Source: Candidatus Dormiibacter spiritus
GTDB lineage: Bacteria > Chloroflexota > Dormibacteria > Dormibacterales > Dormibacteraceae
DNA length: 38,922 nt
Direction: 5' to 3'
NCBI GenBank assembly: GCA_003244185.1
Contig: QHBT01000039.1
Coordinates: 1-38,922, forward strand
Shown here: positions 16,118 to 24,362 of the stretch, in pieces
Layout of the letters: every line of letters starts with the position of its first letter
Position numbering within the stretch: the first letter of the stretch is position 1
Notes under the pieces: model-generated
What the model was told of the DNA's origin: nothing
What the model saw: the letters and a program-made list of their open reading frames with translations, nothing else
The model's database searches: none
Translations under genes and position numbers: made by a program

Positions 16118-16174
16118 CCGAAATACCCTCGGTGACCTGAGACCGGAGACCTGACAAAAGTTGACTCCGGATGC

Positions 16175-16414
16175 ACCGTCCGCCCAGTGCTTCAGGTGGT
16201 GGGCGTCGGTCCACTCCGGCGGTCGGTCACAGTCGGGGAAGCGACAGCCACCATCCCGCCGGTGCAGCGCCCACCGCAGCGAGGGAGGCACCACCCGCCT
16301 GGCCCGACCTGCCTCTCCGAGTGGCGCCTCGCACTTTCGCTCGATGGTCAGCAGCGCATCGCAACCGTAGCGCCGCACCGTCTCCCGCGGCACCATGGGT
16401 TTCTCCCGACTCTG
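16175..16414 (-). pseudogene. HNH endonuclease (DUF222/13E12 type), amino-proximal fragment
   Basis: Reading on the minus strand: VPRETVRRYGCDALLTIERK, then PSLRWALHRRDGGCRFPDCD and RPPEWTDAHHLKHWADG, the first half of the HNH module of 13E12-repeat proteins. Homology stops abruptly after HWADG at about 16175; the frame then runs antisense into the lipoprotein gene. The missing half lies on the opposite strand at 16486. The upstream DUF222 domain is absent. Confidence 0.75.
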
Positions 16415-16485
16415 TGGTTTTCGTGGCGGTCTAAAGCATGCACGTTGCGAGGCATAGAGGCTCGGATGAACTCATCCCAGGGTGG

Positions 16486-16623
16486 ACGGAGCTGGAGAAC
16501 CTTCTCCTGCTCTGCCGCCGTCATCACCGGCGCGTGCATGACGAGGGCGGGCGGGTGAGCCGGGCCGAGGGCGGTGGCAGGCGCTTCACTCCGCCGGGCG
16601 GGGAGGGCTGGCCGGGGCCCTGA
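16486..16623 (+). pseudogene. HNH endonuclease, carboxy-terminal fragment on the opposite strand
   Basis: Reading on the plus strand: TELENLLLLCRRHHRRVHDE followed by GGR and a Gly/Arg-rich tail ending at TGA 16623. This is the second half of the same HNH module (LENLLLLCRRHHRxVHE). An inversion of about 16175-16485 relative to its surroundings would place the two halves in order on one strand. Confidence 0.7.
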
Positions 16624-16654
16624 GCTCAGAGTGCTCCGAGCGCACGCAAAAACC

Positions 16655-16660
16655 TAGACT
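16655..16660 (+). promoter_or_regulatory. -10 box TAGACT of a leaderless promoter
   Basis: TAGACT lies 6 nt before ATG 16667. Confidence 0.45.
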
Positions 16661-16666
16661 CCGCAG

Positions 16667-17020
16667 ATGCGTCGGCCCTACGTTCACGCAGCGGAAGTCG
16701 TGCTTGCGCCAGGCTCCGACCATCGCGCTCCGGGCGGCGCCGTCACCGCGGCACTCTGCGGCCACTGGGAGCACGATGGTCCCTGCCGTTGGCCCCACCA
16801 CACAGCCGTCGAGGGCGAAGGTCAGAGCGTGACTGTGCGGACGGTCTTCATCAGCGACCCAGCTGAGGAGGCTTTGGTGCGCGCCAAGATCGCAGCTGCA
16901 CTGGATGGTGGTCGCCTCGGGGAACTGCAAGCGATGGGCACCTGGTCGGTATCACAGCATTCGGCTGCCGAATTGACCGTCGAGGAGCGCTCGTTGGCCG
17001 GGCGTCTAGCAGCTAGCTGA
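16667..17020 (+). CDS. Small hypothetical protein with a Cys/His cluster
   Basis: A 117-aa protein I do not recognise. Residues near 31-46 form a Cys/His-rich segment (CGHWEHDGPCRWPHH) that could bind a metal. The C-terminal half (VRTVFISDPAEEALVRAKIA, then a Glu/Leu-rich end) looks helical. The start is supported by a -10 box 6 nt upstream. It is followed by a bidirectional terminator hairpin. Confidence 0.6.
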   Translation: MRRPYVHAAEVVLAPGSDHRAPGGAVTAALCGHWEHDGPCRWPHHTAVEGEGQSVTVRTVFISDPAEEALVRAKIAAALDGGRLGELQAMGTWSVSQHSAAELTVEERSLAGRLAAS

Positions 17021-17086
17021 CGGCGGCCGGCGATGGCCAAATCAGCGCTGCGCGCACGGCCTGCAGTCAGCTCGTGACCGGGCGTA

Positions 17087-17109
17087 GAGGGAAGCTCGAC
17101 GTTTCCCTC
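17087..17109. terminator. Bidirectional terminator between convergent genes
   Basis: GAGGGAA (17087-17093) / TTCCCTC (17103-17109), 7-bp stem and 9-nt loop, placed between the stops at 17020 and 17137. The A/T at the base of the loop side gives short A and T runs on either strand. Confidence 0.5.
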
Positions 17110-17136
17110 GCGGACCTCAGTCCGTAAGCCCTGAGG

Positions 17137-17682
17137 CTAGCCACCGTCGCCACCATCTCCGCCGTCGCCACCTCCGCCGAAGCCGCCGTCGTCTCCGCCC
17201 CAGCCACGGTCATCACCGTCGCCCCAACCGCCTCCCCAACCGCCGCCGCCCCAACCCCCGCCGAATAGGCCGCGACCGAAGAAGCCGCCGCCCCCGCCGA
17301 GCAGCGACCCCAGCGCCAGGCCGCCCAATCCACCCATGGCGATCTGGCTCCAGGACGGCCGGCCAAACGAGCCGCGGCCAAAGGAGCCGAAGGGTCCTGA
17401 CGCCGGCGGTGCTGCACCGCCCAACGGAGGGGGCGGCCAGCCGGGTGGCGTCGAGGACCCGGCGGGCGGCCCCGTGGCGGCTGGAGGCGCTGCCGATCCA
17501 GCCGTCAGGGCGTTTCCGCAGCTGGCGCAGAAGCGGTTTTCAGTTGGATTGGCAGTGCCGCAGCGCTGGCAATTTTGCGTGACGTCCAAGTGGACAGGTG
17601 CGCCACAGTGACTGCAGAACCGCGTGTTGGCGGCGACGGGTTGGCCACAAGACCGGCAAGTTGGGGCATTCGCTTGGTACAT
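17137..17682 (-). CDS. Double zinc-ribbon protein with a glycine-rich tail
   Basis: A 181-aa protein. Two zinc ribbons at the N-terminus: Cys9-x2-Cys12 ... Cys23-x2-Cys26 and Cys38-x2-Cys41 ... Cys52-x2-Cys55. Then a Pro/Ala/Gly linker, a short hydrophobic stretch (IAMGGLGGLALGSLLGG), and a low-complexity tail of Gly, Trp, Asp and Phe. The start is ATG 17682, with AGGAGA about 11 nt upstream. Function unknown. The hydrophobic Gly-rich segment may insert in a membrane. It lies 28 nt downstream of the HEPN-like gene and is probably cotranscribed with it. Confidence 0.8.
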   Translation of the reverse strand: MYQANAPTCRSCGQPVAANTRFCSHCGAPVHLDVTQNCQRCGTANPTENRFCASCGNALTAGSAAPPAATGPPAGSSTPPGWPPPPLGGAAPPASGPFGSFGRGSFGRPSWSQIAMGGLGGLALGSLLGGGGGFFGRGLFGGGWGGGGWGGGWGDGDDRGWGGDDGGFGGGGDGGDGGDGG

Positions 17683-17710
17683 CTGAACTTTTGTCTCCTG
17701 CTGAGAGCGG

Positions 17711-18265
17711 CTAGGCGGGCTTCCCACGTCTGGGGCCGATGACCTCGTCAACCTCGCTGCCACTGAGCACGTGGCCTCGGTCCAGCATCGCGGCGTGGAT
17801 GGCGTCGAAGTCCTGGGTGCTGATTCCGTGAGCGGCGGCCCACCTGTGCACCTCGGCTTCCACCCGGCCTGTGCAATCACTTAGTCGCTGCTGCATCTCC
17901 AGCAGCTCAGCCAGCAGGCGCCGACAACCCTCCGCGGACGCGAAGTCGAGCGCGTGGGCCCAGAAGAACTCGTGAGCAAGGCGGTTGCGATCCTCCAGCG
18001 CGGTGCGCACTGTCGGCATGAGTTCGGCCGGCAGACCGGCATCACGCAGAGTGTCCACCAGCGCCGTCAGCGTCCGCGCGTTCAAGTTCTCGAATCGCTT
18101 TTCCAGCTCAGCCTGGGTGAGCTTGGTAGGCCCTGGACCGTAAACGGTCGTCAGTGCGTTCAGCAGACTGTGCTCCAAAGCTTGGGCCAGGTAGACGGCC
18201 AGACCGAAGTGGGCGAAGACCTCCTTCACCAGTTCGTCGTCGGGCTGCTCCACAGTGCTGCTCAC
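17711..18265 (-). CDS. Hypothetical all-helical protein, HEPN-like
   Basis: A 184-aa predicted helical protein. Segment EDRNRLAHEFFWAH contains R-N-x3-H, which fits the RX4-6H motif of HEPN ribonucleases or nucleic-acid-binding domains; earlier helices (FGLAVYLAQALEHSLLNALT) suit a HEPN bundle. A second conserved motif is not evident and no MNT nucleotidyltransferase partner is adjacent, so toxin activity is not supported by context. Its downstream neighbour is the zinc-ribbon protein, a possible partner. Confidence 0.65.
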   Translation of the reverse strand: MSSTVEQPDDELVKEVFAHFGLAVYLAQALEHSLLNALTTVYGPGPTKLTQAELEKRFENLNARTLTALVDTLRDAGLPAELMPTVRTALEDRNRLAHEFFWAHALDFASAEGCRRLLAELLEMQQRLSDCTGRVEAEVHRWAAAHGISTQDFDAIHAAMLDRGHVLSGSEVDEVIGPRRGKPA

Positions 18266-18329
18266 GTTCAGACCCTCACCTCGCGCGCCGCCGACGGCTC
18301 CCTACCCATCGGAAAAACTCTAGCGCCAC

Positions 18330-20882
18330 TCACTCGTAGGCGATCGCCCGCAAGACGTTGGTTCGCGCCGCTCTTATCGCGGGAATGACCGCGGCGATCA
18401 GGCCGACTATGACAGCCAACACCAGGAAGATGCCGATCGTCCCCCAGGAGAACCGGAGCACCGAGATGCCCTGGTCACGCAGAGCACGCACAACCGCTGC
18501 ACCCAGCACCGAACCGACCACCAGTCCCAGCAGAGCGCCGAAGACCGAGATCACTACGGACTCCACTGTGACCATCTGCGCCACCTGGGACCGGAGCAGG
18601 CCGACCGCTCGCAGAAGGCCCAGCTCCCGGGTCCGCTCCAGGATCGAGAGCGCGAGGGTGTTGACGATGCCGAGCACGGCGATGACTATCGCGAGCGCGA
18701 GCAGGACGTAGAGGATGACCTGCACGGTGTTGACCTGGCTGGCTTGCTGCTGTGCGAAATCCGCCTGATTTCGGACGCTGACCTCGGGATTGTCCTTCAG
18801 CAGCGCCTCCACCTGCCTCTGAACAGCATCAGCGCTGACGCCCGGTTGGAGTGTGATGAAGCCCGCGCTGGGCTGGGGGGAAGCGAAACCGCCGATGGCG
18901 TCTTGGACGGAGAGAAGTGGCCCGGGCAGGAACTGGGTCGCCTTGTAGATCGCCACCACTGTGAACGTCTGCCGAGCACCGCGCTGGGTCACCACCTCGA
19001 CCGTCTGTCCAACCCGAAGGTGCCGGCCGGTCGCGAACGCGTCGTCGACGGCCATCTCTCGCGTCTTCAACGTTCGGAGCTGACCCGCGTGCACCTTCAG
19101 ACTGAACGTGTCGACGAGTTTGGCGGCGTCACCGGCCTCCACTGGGACGACAGTAGTTCCGACCTGGGCGAAGTCCGAGTAAAAGGCAACCGCCTGGCTC
19201 ACGCCTGGTAGGTGCTGAGAGCGGTCGATGACGGCGGGATCGTACGTCGGTGTGGTGGATCCGGTCTGGTCGCCAGCGATGATCAGCTGGGCTCGCAGAT
19301 CGCGCGTCACGAGCTGGTCCAGCGTCGCCGTGAGCGAGCTGCCGATCACGCTCACGCCCGTGACCAGAGCGATGCCGATCATCAAAGTCGCCGCTGTGAT
19401 CGCTGTTCGCCGCGGATTGCGGGCCGAGTTGCGGCGACCCAGCTTCCCCGCAATCGACCAGGAGAGCGCTCGACCGAGTAGCGACACCACAGGCCGGCTG
19501 ATCGCCGGTGTCAGCATGGCGACACCGACGAAGACCAGCAGCACACCGGCGATCAGGGTCCATAGCCGGTTGCCGCCCAGGTCGATAAAGAGCGCCGCGC
19601 TCACGGCCGCCGCGCCAATCAGGGTGGGCAGCGCGCCCGCAACAGTGAGCGCTGTCAGCGGCTTGTCAGGTGTGGCGGCATCCCGCATGGCCGCGATGGG
19701 AGGAATGCGCGAGGCCCTGAGAGCCGGGAGCAGGGCGGCGACGGCCGTGACCACCATCCCGACGAGGTAGCCGACGACGATGGGAGCGACTGGCAGGGCG
19801 AGCCCCGGGCTGGGCAGATTGCTGGTGCCGAACGCCTCGAACGCCTTCCTGAGGAGAGCAGCGAGGCCGAAGCCGGCGAGGACGCCGATGGTGGAGGCGA
19901 CTAAGCCGATCAGGGCCGCTTCGATGAGCACCGAACCGAGCACTTGGCCGCGGCTGGCCCCCAGCGCCCGAAACAGCGCCAGCTCGTGGGTCCGCTGGGC
20001 GACGAGGATGGAGAACGTGTTGATGATGAGAAAGATGCCGACGAACAACGTGATGCCGGCGAAGCCCAGCAGGATGTTGCGGACGACGTCCAGGAACTGC
20101 TTCAGGCCCGCGGCGTCGTCGGCGGCTACCTGCTGACCCGTTCGGACCTTGTAAGCGCTGCCCAGCGCGGCATGTATCTCATCGCGCAACTTGGCTGGCG
20201 CGACTCCAGTTTTGGCGCTGACGTCGATCCCCGTATAGACGCCCTGACGGCCCAGCAACAACTCCTGGGCGACCGGCTCGGTGAAGGAGACAGTGGTTTC
20301 GCCGCCGATGGAGTCCCGGCCCCCGGGATAGCCAAAGATGCCAACGACAGTGAACCTGCGCTTCGGCTGCAGGGTGAGGACCTCGATCGGGCTGCCGACG
20401 CTGAATTTGCCTTGCTTGGCCAGATTGGCGTTGATCGCAACTTCGTCGGCCGCCTGTGGACCGCGGCCCTGGCGCAGCTCGACCAGACTGCTGTCAGACC
20501 GCCAGGCAAGGCCAAGCCGCGGCGGGCCCTGGCTGGAAATGACCTTGCCCGTGGGACCGATCACCCTGGCGCCATCTGCCGCGACGGTCCCTGTCGCCTT
20601 CTTCACTCCCTCCACTGCCGCCACTCTGCCCACCACCGCCGCGGGGATCGTCAGGGGGGCGGCGCTGCCTCCACTCTGAGTGGGATCGATGTGGGGCGCG
20701 GCGACGACTGCGACGTCGACGTTGGCATCGATCGTCTGGAACAGCGCGTCGAACGACCTGCCCAAGGAGTCGGTGAGGACCAGAGCGCCGGAGACCGCCA
20801 TCACGCCCAGCACCACAGCCAGCCCGGAGAGCAGCAGGCGCAGCTTGCGCGACAGCAGGCTCTTCAGGGTTGCGTTGAACAT
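18330..20882 (-). CDS. MacB/FtsX-type ABC transporter permease
   Basis: An 850-aa membrane protein with duplicated permease halves. TM1 is at residues 15-38, followed by a large extracytoplasmic domain, a three-helix FtsX block (for example GITLFVGIFLIINTFSILVA), a fourth helix pair in the middle, a second extracytoplasmic domain and a final FtsX block (ILYVLLALAIVIAVLGIVN ... ARTNVLRAIAYE). It works with the ATPase encoded immediately upstream; such systems export lipids, peptides or lipoproteins. ATG 20882 overlaps the TGA of the ATPase gene (TGATG), indicating tight coupling. Confidence 0.94.
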   Translation of the reverse strand: MFNATLKSLLSRKLRLLLSGLAVVLGVMAVSGALVLTDSLGRSFDALFQTIDANVDVAVVAAPHIDPTQSGGSAAPLTIPAAVVGRVAAVEGVKKATGTVAADGARVIGPTGKVISSQGPPRLGLAWRSDSSLVELRQGRGPQAADEVAINANLAKQGKFSVGSPIEVLTLQPKRRFTVVGIFGYPGGRDSIGGETTVSFTEPVAQELLLGRQGVYTGIDVSAKTGVAPAKLRDEIHAALGSAYKVRTGQQVAADDAAGLKQFLDVVRNILLGFAGITLFVGIFLIINTFSILVAQRTHELALFRALGASRGQVLGSVLIEAALIGLVASTIGVLAGFGLAALLRKAFEAFGTSNLPSPGLALPVAPIVVGYLVGMVVTAVAALLPALRASRIPPIAAMRDAATPDKPLTALTVAGALPTLIGAAAVSAALFIDLGGNRLWTLIAGVLLVFVGVAMLTPAISRPVVSLLGRALSWSIAGKLGRRNSARNPRRTAITAATLMIGIALVTGVSVIGSSLTATLDQLVTRDLRAQLIIAGDQTGSTTPTYDPAVIDRSQHLPGVSQAVAFYSDFAQVGTTVVPVEAGDAAKLVDTFSLKVHAGQLRTLKTREMAVDDAFATGRHLRVGQTVEVVTQRGARQTFTVVAIYKATQFLPGPLLSVQDAIGGFASPQPSAGFITLQPGVSADAVQRQVEALLKDNPEVSVRNQADFAQQQASQVNTVQVILYVLLALAIVIAVLGIVNTLALSILERTRELGLLRAVGLLRSQVAQMVTVESVVISVFGALLGLVVGSVLGAAVVRALRDQGISVLRFSWGTIGIFLVLAVIVGLIAAVIPAIRAARTNVLRAIAYE

Positions 20883-21622
20883 CACGCAGCGTCCAGAGGT
20901 TTCATCCGCTCCAGCAGCCGCTGAGGGCTGGGGTCGGCCATCTCGTCAACTACGCAACCGTCGGCGAGGAAGATCACGCGATCGGCGTAGGAGGCGGCAT
21001 TCGGGTCGTGCGTAACCAGGACGACTGTCTGACTGAAGTCCCGCACGGAGCCCTGCAGGAACTTCAGGACCTCGGCGCCGGAGCGGGAATCGAGGTTGCC
21101 GGTGGGCTCGTCGGCGAACACAACATCCGGCCGGGGGACCAGCGCGCGGGCGCACGCCACCTTCTGCTGCTGGCCGCCGGAGAGCTGCGACGGTCGATGC
21201 CGGAGCCGGTCGCCGAGGCCGAGCGTCTGAACTACCTGATCCATCCACGCGCGATCCGGCCTTCGCCCTCCGATGGCCAGCGGGAGCGTGATGTTCTCCT
21301 CTGCGGTCAGCGTAGGCAGCAGGTTGAACTGCTGAAAGATGAAGCCGACCTGGTCGCGGCGGAGTCGGGTGAGGCCGCGATCGCCGAGGGTGTTGACCTG
21401 GGTGTCTCCGATCCAAACCTCGCCTCGGGTGACGGTATCCAATCCGGCCAGGCAGTGCATCAGGGTGGACTTGCCTGACCCCGAGGGACCCATGATCGCC
21501 GTGAAGTGACCCCGCTGGAATTCGACGCTCACGCCGGCCAGGGCATCGACGTGAGTTTCCTCGGTAGTTCCGTAAACCTTCCATGTGTCCACGGCCCGGG
21601 CGGCGGCGCTGGTGTGATTCAT
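20882..21622 (-). CDS. MacB/LolD-type ABC transporter ATP-binding protein
   Basis: A 246-aa ATPase. Walker A GPSGSGKST (45-53), Q-loop GFIFQQFNLLP, signature LSGGQQQKVACARAL (147-161), Walker B DVVFADEPTGNLD (166-178) and H-loop VLVTHD are all intact. It energises the permease that follows. A divergently transcribed TetR regulator starts 323 bp upstream and is a natural candidate for control of the exporter. Confidence 0.96.
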   Translation of the reverse strand: MNHTSAAARAVDTWKVYGTTEETHVDALAGVSVEFQRGHFTAIMGPSGSGKSTLMHCLAGLDTVTRGEVWIGDTQVNTLGDRGLTRLRRDQVGFIFQQFNLLPTLTAEENITLPLAIGGRRPDRAWMDQVVQTLGLGDRLRHRPSQLSGGQQQKVACARALVPRPDVVFADEPTGNLDSRSGAEVLKFLQGSVRDFSQTVVLVTHDPNAASYADRVIFLADGCVVDEMADPSPQRLLERMKPLDAA

Positions 21623-21931
21623 ACCGACGCCCCAGGTCGATCACTGCCCCCTTTCAAATCAGCCATCATCTCCTAGCTCCTTGGCGGACCGCCGCAGGCC
21701 CCTTGCGGACCCTCGTGTGGTGCCTGTCATTTTGCGATCGTCACCCCACGCTAACCGCTTTCGGTGGCCGACTAGTGTCGGTTCCAGATGGTTGCTTGAT
21801 TGAGCGCCCGCCCGGTGGCGGGCGACCAGCTTGCCCCAGCGGGGTTATCTCGGCGCCGACGGCTTCGCGCGACCGCCAAAGGCAGCTCCACATTTCGGAT
21901 CAAAGGCGTCGCTTCGAGGTTGACAGACCGG
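21623..21931. other. Divergent intergenic region with a strong hairpin
   Basis: No gene is seen in about 310 bp between the ABC exporter and TetR genes. It contains a perfect 8-bp hairpin CGCCCGCC-CGGT-GGCGGGCG at 21805-21824, and TTGACA at 21920-21925. The hairpin may be an operator or a structural element; I cannot assign it. Confidence 0.45.
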
Positions 21932-21937
21932 TAAGGT
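21932..21937 (+). promoter_or_regulatory. -10 box TAAGGT of a leaderless promoter
   Basis: TAAGGT lies 8 nt before ATG 21946, within an iterated TAAG stretch (21932-21945) that might also serve as an operator. Confidence 0.4.
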
Positions 21938-21945
21938 AAGTAAGG

Positions 21946-22530
21946 ATGACTCAAGCGCACGCGCGTGACCGACTGCTGGCGGCGGGCGGCGAGCTGTTCT
22001 ATAACGCAGGCCTCACAGCCACCGGCGTCGACGCGGTCGTGCGGACAGCGGGAGTGTCTAAACCGACCCTCTACGCCCACTTCCGCTCCAAGGGTCAACT
22101 CGTCACTGCTGTCCTCGAGCAGCGTCACGAGCAGCGTGTGGAGGAACTACGAGCTTGGGTAAACCGGACTGACGACATCCGGCAGCGGCCGCTGGCGGTG
22201 TTCACCTGGTTGGCCGACTGGTACGAGCGGGACGGGGCACGTGGCTGCGCGTTCCTCAATGCCGCCGCCGAGCTGGTCGATCCCCAGGATCCGGCCCGGG
22301 GGGTCGTGAGCCGTGAGAAGCGCTGGCTGGTCGAGTTCCTGGCCCAACTGGCGAGCGACGCAGACCTGCGCAGGCCCGAACAGCTGGCGTCGCAGCTGCT
22401 CTTGCTCATCGACGGTGTCAGCGGACGAGTGCTCGTCCAGGGCGTTGGGGCGGCTCCCCGGGTAGTCGCCGAAGCCACCCAGGTGGCTGCACTTCTGGTC
22501 GCCGCGGCCGGCACGGACAGCCGAACCTGA
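21946..22530 (+). CDS. TetR-family transcriptional regulator
   Basis: A 194-aa repressor. The N-terminal HTH is AGLTATGVDAVVRTAGVSKP followed by TLYAHFRSKGQLV (residues 20-55); the C-terminal ligand domain contains GCAFLNAAAELVDP, typical of a TetR subgroup that includes regulators of efflux and membrane proteins. Probable targets are the divergent ABC exporter and the downstream YczE-like gene. Confidence 0.93.
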   Translation: MTQAHARDRLLAAGGELFYNAGLTATGVDAVVRTAGVSKPTLYAHFRSKGQLVTAVLEQRHEQRVEELRAWVNRTDDIRQRPLAVFTWLADWYERDGARGCAFLNAAAELVDPQDPARGVVSREKRWLVEFLAQLASDADLRRPEQLASQLLLLIDGVSGRVLVQGVGAAPRVVAEATQVAALLVAAAGTDSRT

Positions 22531-22583
22531 GCCGCCCGAGGGATCTGCCGTGCAGGCGCGCGACCCGCCTATTCGCCAGCGTC

Positions 22584-23222
22584 GTGCTGGTGGGCCCATG
22601 GGACCGGTCGGTCAGTCGCGCCACCCGCTTGCTGACCGGCCTTGTGTTGTACGGCCTGGCGCTGGCGCTGCTGGTCAAAGCCAACCTCGGGCTTGACCCT
22701 TGGAACGTGTTCAACCAGGGTGTCTCGCGCCGATTCGGGTGGACCCTTGGTGAGATCACAGTCGTCACGTCGATCCTGCTGTTGCTGGCTTGGCTGCCTC
22801 TTCACCAGCACCTCGGCATCGGCACCGTGGCGAACGCTCTGGTGGTGGGGCCCGTTCTGGACCTGGGACTGAAGCTGATCCCGTCACCCCACCAGCCGGC
22901 GGCGCAAGCTTTGTTTTTGGTGGTTGCGATCCTGGCCACTGCTCTCGCCACCGGCCTCTACGTGGGCGCGGGCTGGGGCCCCGGCCCCCGCGACGGGATC
23001 ATGACCGGCCTCGCCGCTCGGGGAATCCCCGTGTTAGTCGCCCGGGCGGCGATCGAACTGACGGTGCTGGCCATCGGCTGGGCTCTCGGCGGCAGCGTCG
23101 GCATCGCCACAGTGCTGTTCGCCGTGAGCATCGGCCCCCTGGTCTCCCGCGCCTTGCCGAGACTCGCCCTGCCGGCGGCCCGGGCCAACCCGAAGCGGGA
23201 GCGTCGGTCGAGTCAGCCTTGA
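22584..23222 (+). CDS. YczE-type membrane protein (COG2364)
   Basis: A 212-aa protein with five membrane helices. Family hallmarks are LLVKANLGLDPWNVFNQGVS and GLYVGAGWGPGPRDGIMTGL. Members are uncharacterised small membrane proteins often next to regulators. GTG 22584 is used; GTG 22590 is equally possible. It lies 53 bp downstream of the TetR gene, so an operon is likely. Confidence 0.85.
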   Translation: MLVGPWDRSVSRATRLLTGLVLYGLALALLVKANLGLDPWNVFNQGVSRRFGWTLGEITVVTSILLLLAWLPLHQHLGIGTVANALVVGPVLDLGLKLIPSPHQPAAQALFLVVAILATALATGLYVGAGWGPGPRDGIMTGLAARGIPVLVARAAIELTVLAIGWALGGSVGIATVLFAVSIGPLVSRALPRLALPAARANPKRERRSSQP

Positions 23223-23351
23223 AGCCAAACGTAGGCCACCCGCGCCGCGCTGCCGGCGACCAGGCTCGTCACGAGCGCACCTCGAGGGGCGGCGAGATCG
23301 GCGCAGGCCCAACATCGTCGACATCGGTGTCCCTCTCCAAGGCGACCGGCC

Positions 23352-24362
23352 TCAGGCGCTGCCCTGGCTGCCGCCGGCCTCCGGGGACTGCGCTTCGGTG
23401 ATCGCTCCCGGCCCCGATTGGTCCCCGCTGTGGTCGGAGCGCCAGATGAGCCGGTGCAGCGGCAGCCAGCGAGGAATGTCGCGAAGGACCGGGATGAACG
23501 GCACCAGGACGAGGGCGAGGCTGAGCACCAGCATTGTCAGGACGACCAGCATGTCCGCGTTGGGGGCGCCGTTGTAGGGCGGGAGCTGATACCACATGGT
23601 GTACAGCCAGAGCCACGCCTGGCCGGGGTAGCTGCCTGTCTCGTTCATCATGCCCCACTGGTTGCCCAACAGGTGCTGGTCGCCGGCCAGTGAGGACAGA
23701 TACGTCCCGTCGCCCATGAAGAGCAGCGGCCGCGTGTAGTCGGTCTGGTAGAAGCGGCCGCCGCTGATCAGATAGCCGTCCAGCCCTCCCGCCCGAGCCA
23801 GCTGCAGGAGGTTAGCCATCATTGCAGGCAGCGGGCCGTACTCACCCGCGGCCACTGTTACCTGTCCGCTGTCCGCCTTTGCATCCTTCAGCGCCTTCGT
23901 GTATGCGTCGAGCCAACCCTGCCGCTGCTTGTCCGTGGCGCCGTTGTACTGGCTGATCGCTGTCGTCAGCGCCCCGTTGCCCGCCGCGGCTGCCTGCAAG
24001 GGCTTGAGGACGAAGTCCTGGGCCGGATCCACGGGCTCGTGCACACCCGCCCACGCCTGGGGCGAGAAGAAGCCGATGCTCTGGACCGAGCCGGATCCGT
24101 CGTTGTATGGCGCTCCGTAGCCCGCTGACGTTGTCGTGCCCGCCAGCTCACCCGTCGCGGTGGTCACGAAGTCGACCGGCTGGTTTTGAGACCAGCTCTG
24201 GATCGTCTCCGGCTGGATGTCCGGGGAGGACAGCACAGCTGCCATGACCACAGTCAGCGCCAGGGTGACTGCCAGCGCTACCGCGACCTCCTTGAGCAGG
24301 TCGTAGCGCACCATCCGGATCCCGCGGTAGTACGCCTCTTGCTCGGCGGCGCGCGTGCTCAT
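23352..24362 (-). CDS. Cytochrome b C-terminal-like subunit with a large extracytoplasmic domain
   Basis: A 336-aa protein. The start YYRGIRMVRYDLLKEVAVAL leads into TM1 (about 25-45), then a domain of about 210 residues outside the membrane with no CxxCH heme motif, then TM2 near 275-300 and a cytoplasmic FIPVLRDIPRWLPLHRLIWR. That last segment matches the end of cytochrome b C-terminal/subunit-IV proteins, but the usual three to four helices are reduced to two and separated by the inserted domain. It overlaps the preceding cytochrome b gene by 4 nt (ATGA), so it should be a partner subunit. Confidence 0.7.
   Translation of the reverse strand: MSTRAAEQEAYYRGIRMVRYDLLKEVAVALAVTLALTVVMAAVLSSPDIQPETIQSWSQNQPVDFVTTATGELAGTTTSAGYGAPYNDGSGSVQSIGFFSPQAWAGVHEPVDPAQDFVLKPLQAAAAGNGALTTAISQYNGATDKQRQGWLDAYTKALKDAKADSGQVTVAAGEYGPLPAMMANLLQLARAGGLDGYLISGGRFYQTDYTRPLLFMGDGTYLSSLAGDQHLLGNQWGMMNETGSYPGQAWLWLYTMWYQLPPYNGAPNADMLVVLTMLVLSLALVLVPFIPVLRDIPRWLPLHRLIWRSDHSGDQSGPGAITEAQSPEAGGSQGSA

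Noticed and set aside
17137..17260. Simple-sequence repeat or CRISPR-like array at the Gly-rich end
   Set aside because: The repetition is low-complexity GGN codons of the zinc-ribbon protein's tail, without regular spacers.
19944..20924. 326-aa plus-strand frame in the FtsX permease gene
   Set aside because: Shadow of the permease, which has convincing membrane helices and coupling to its ATPase.
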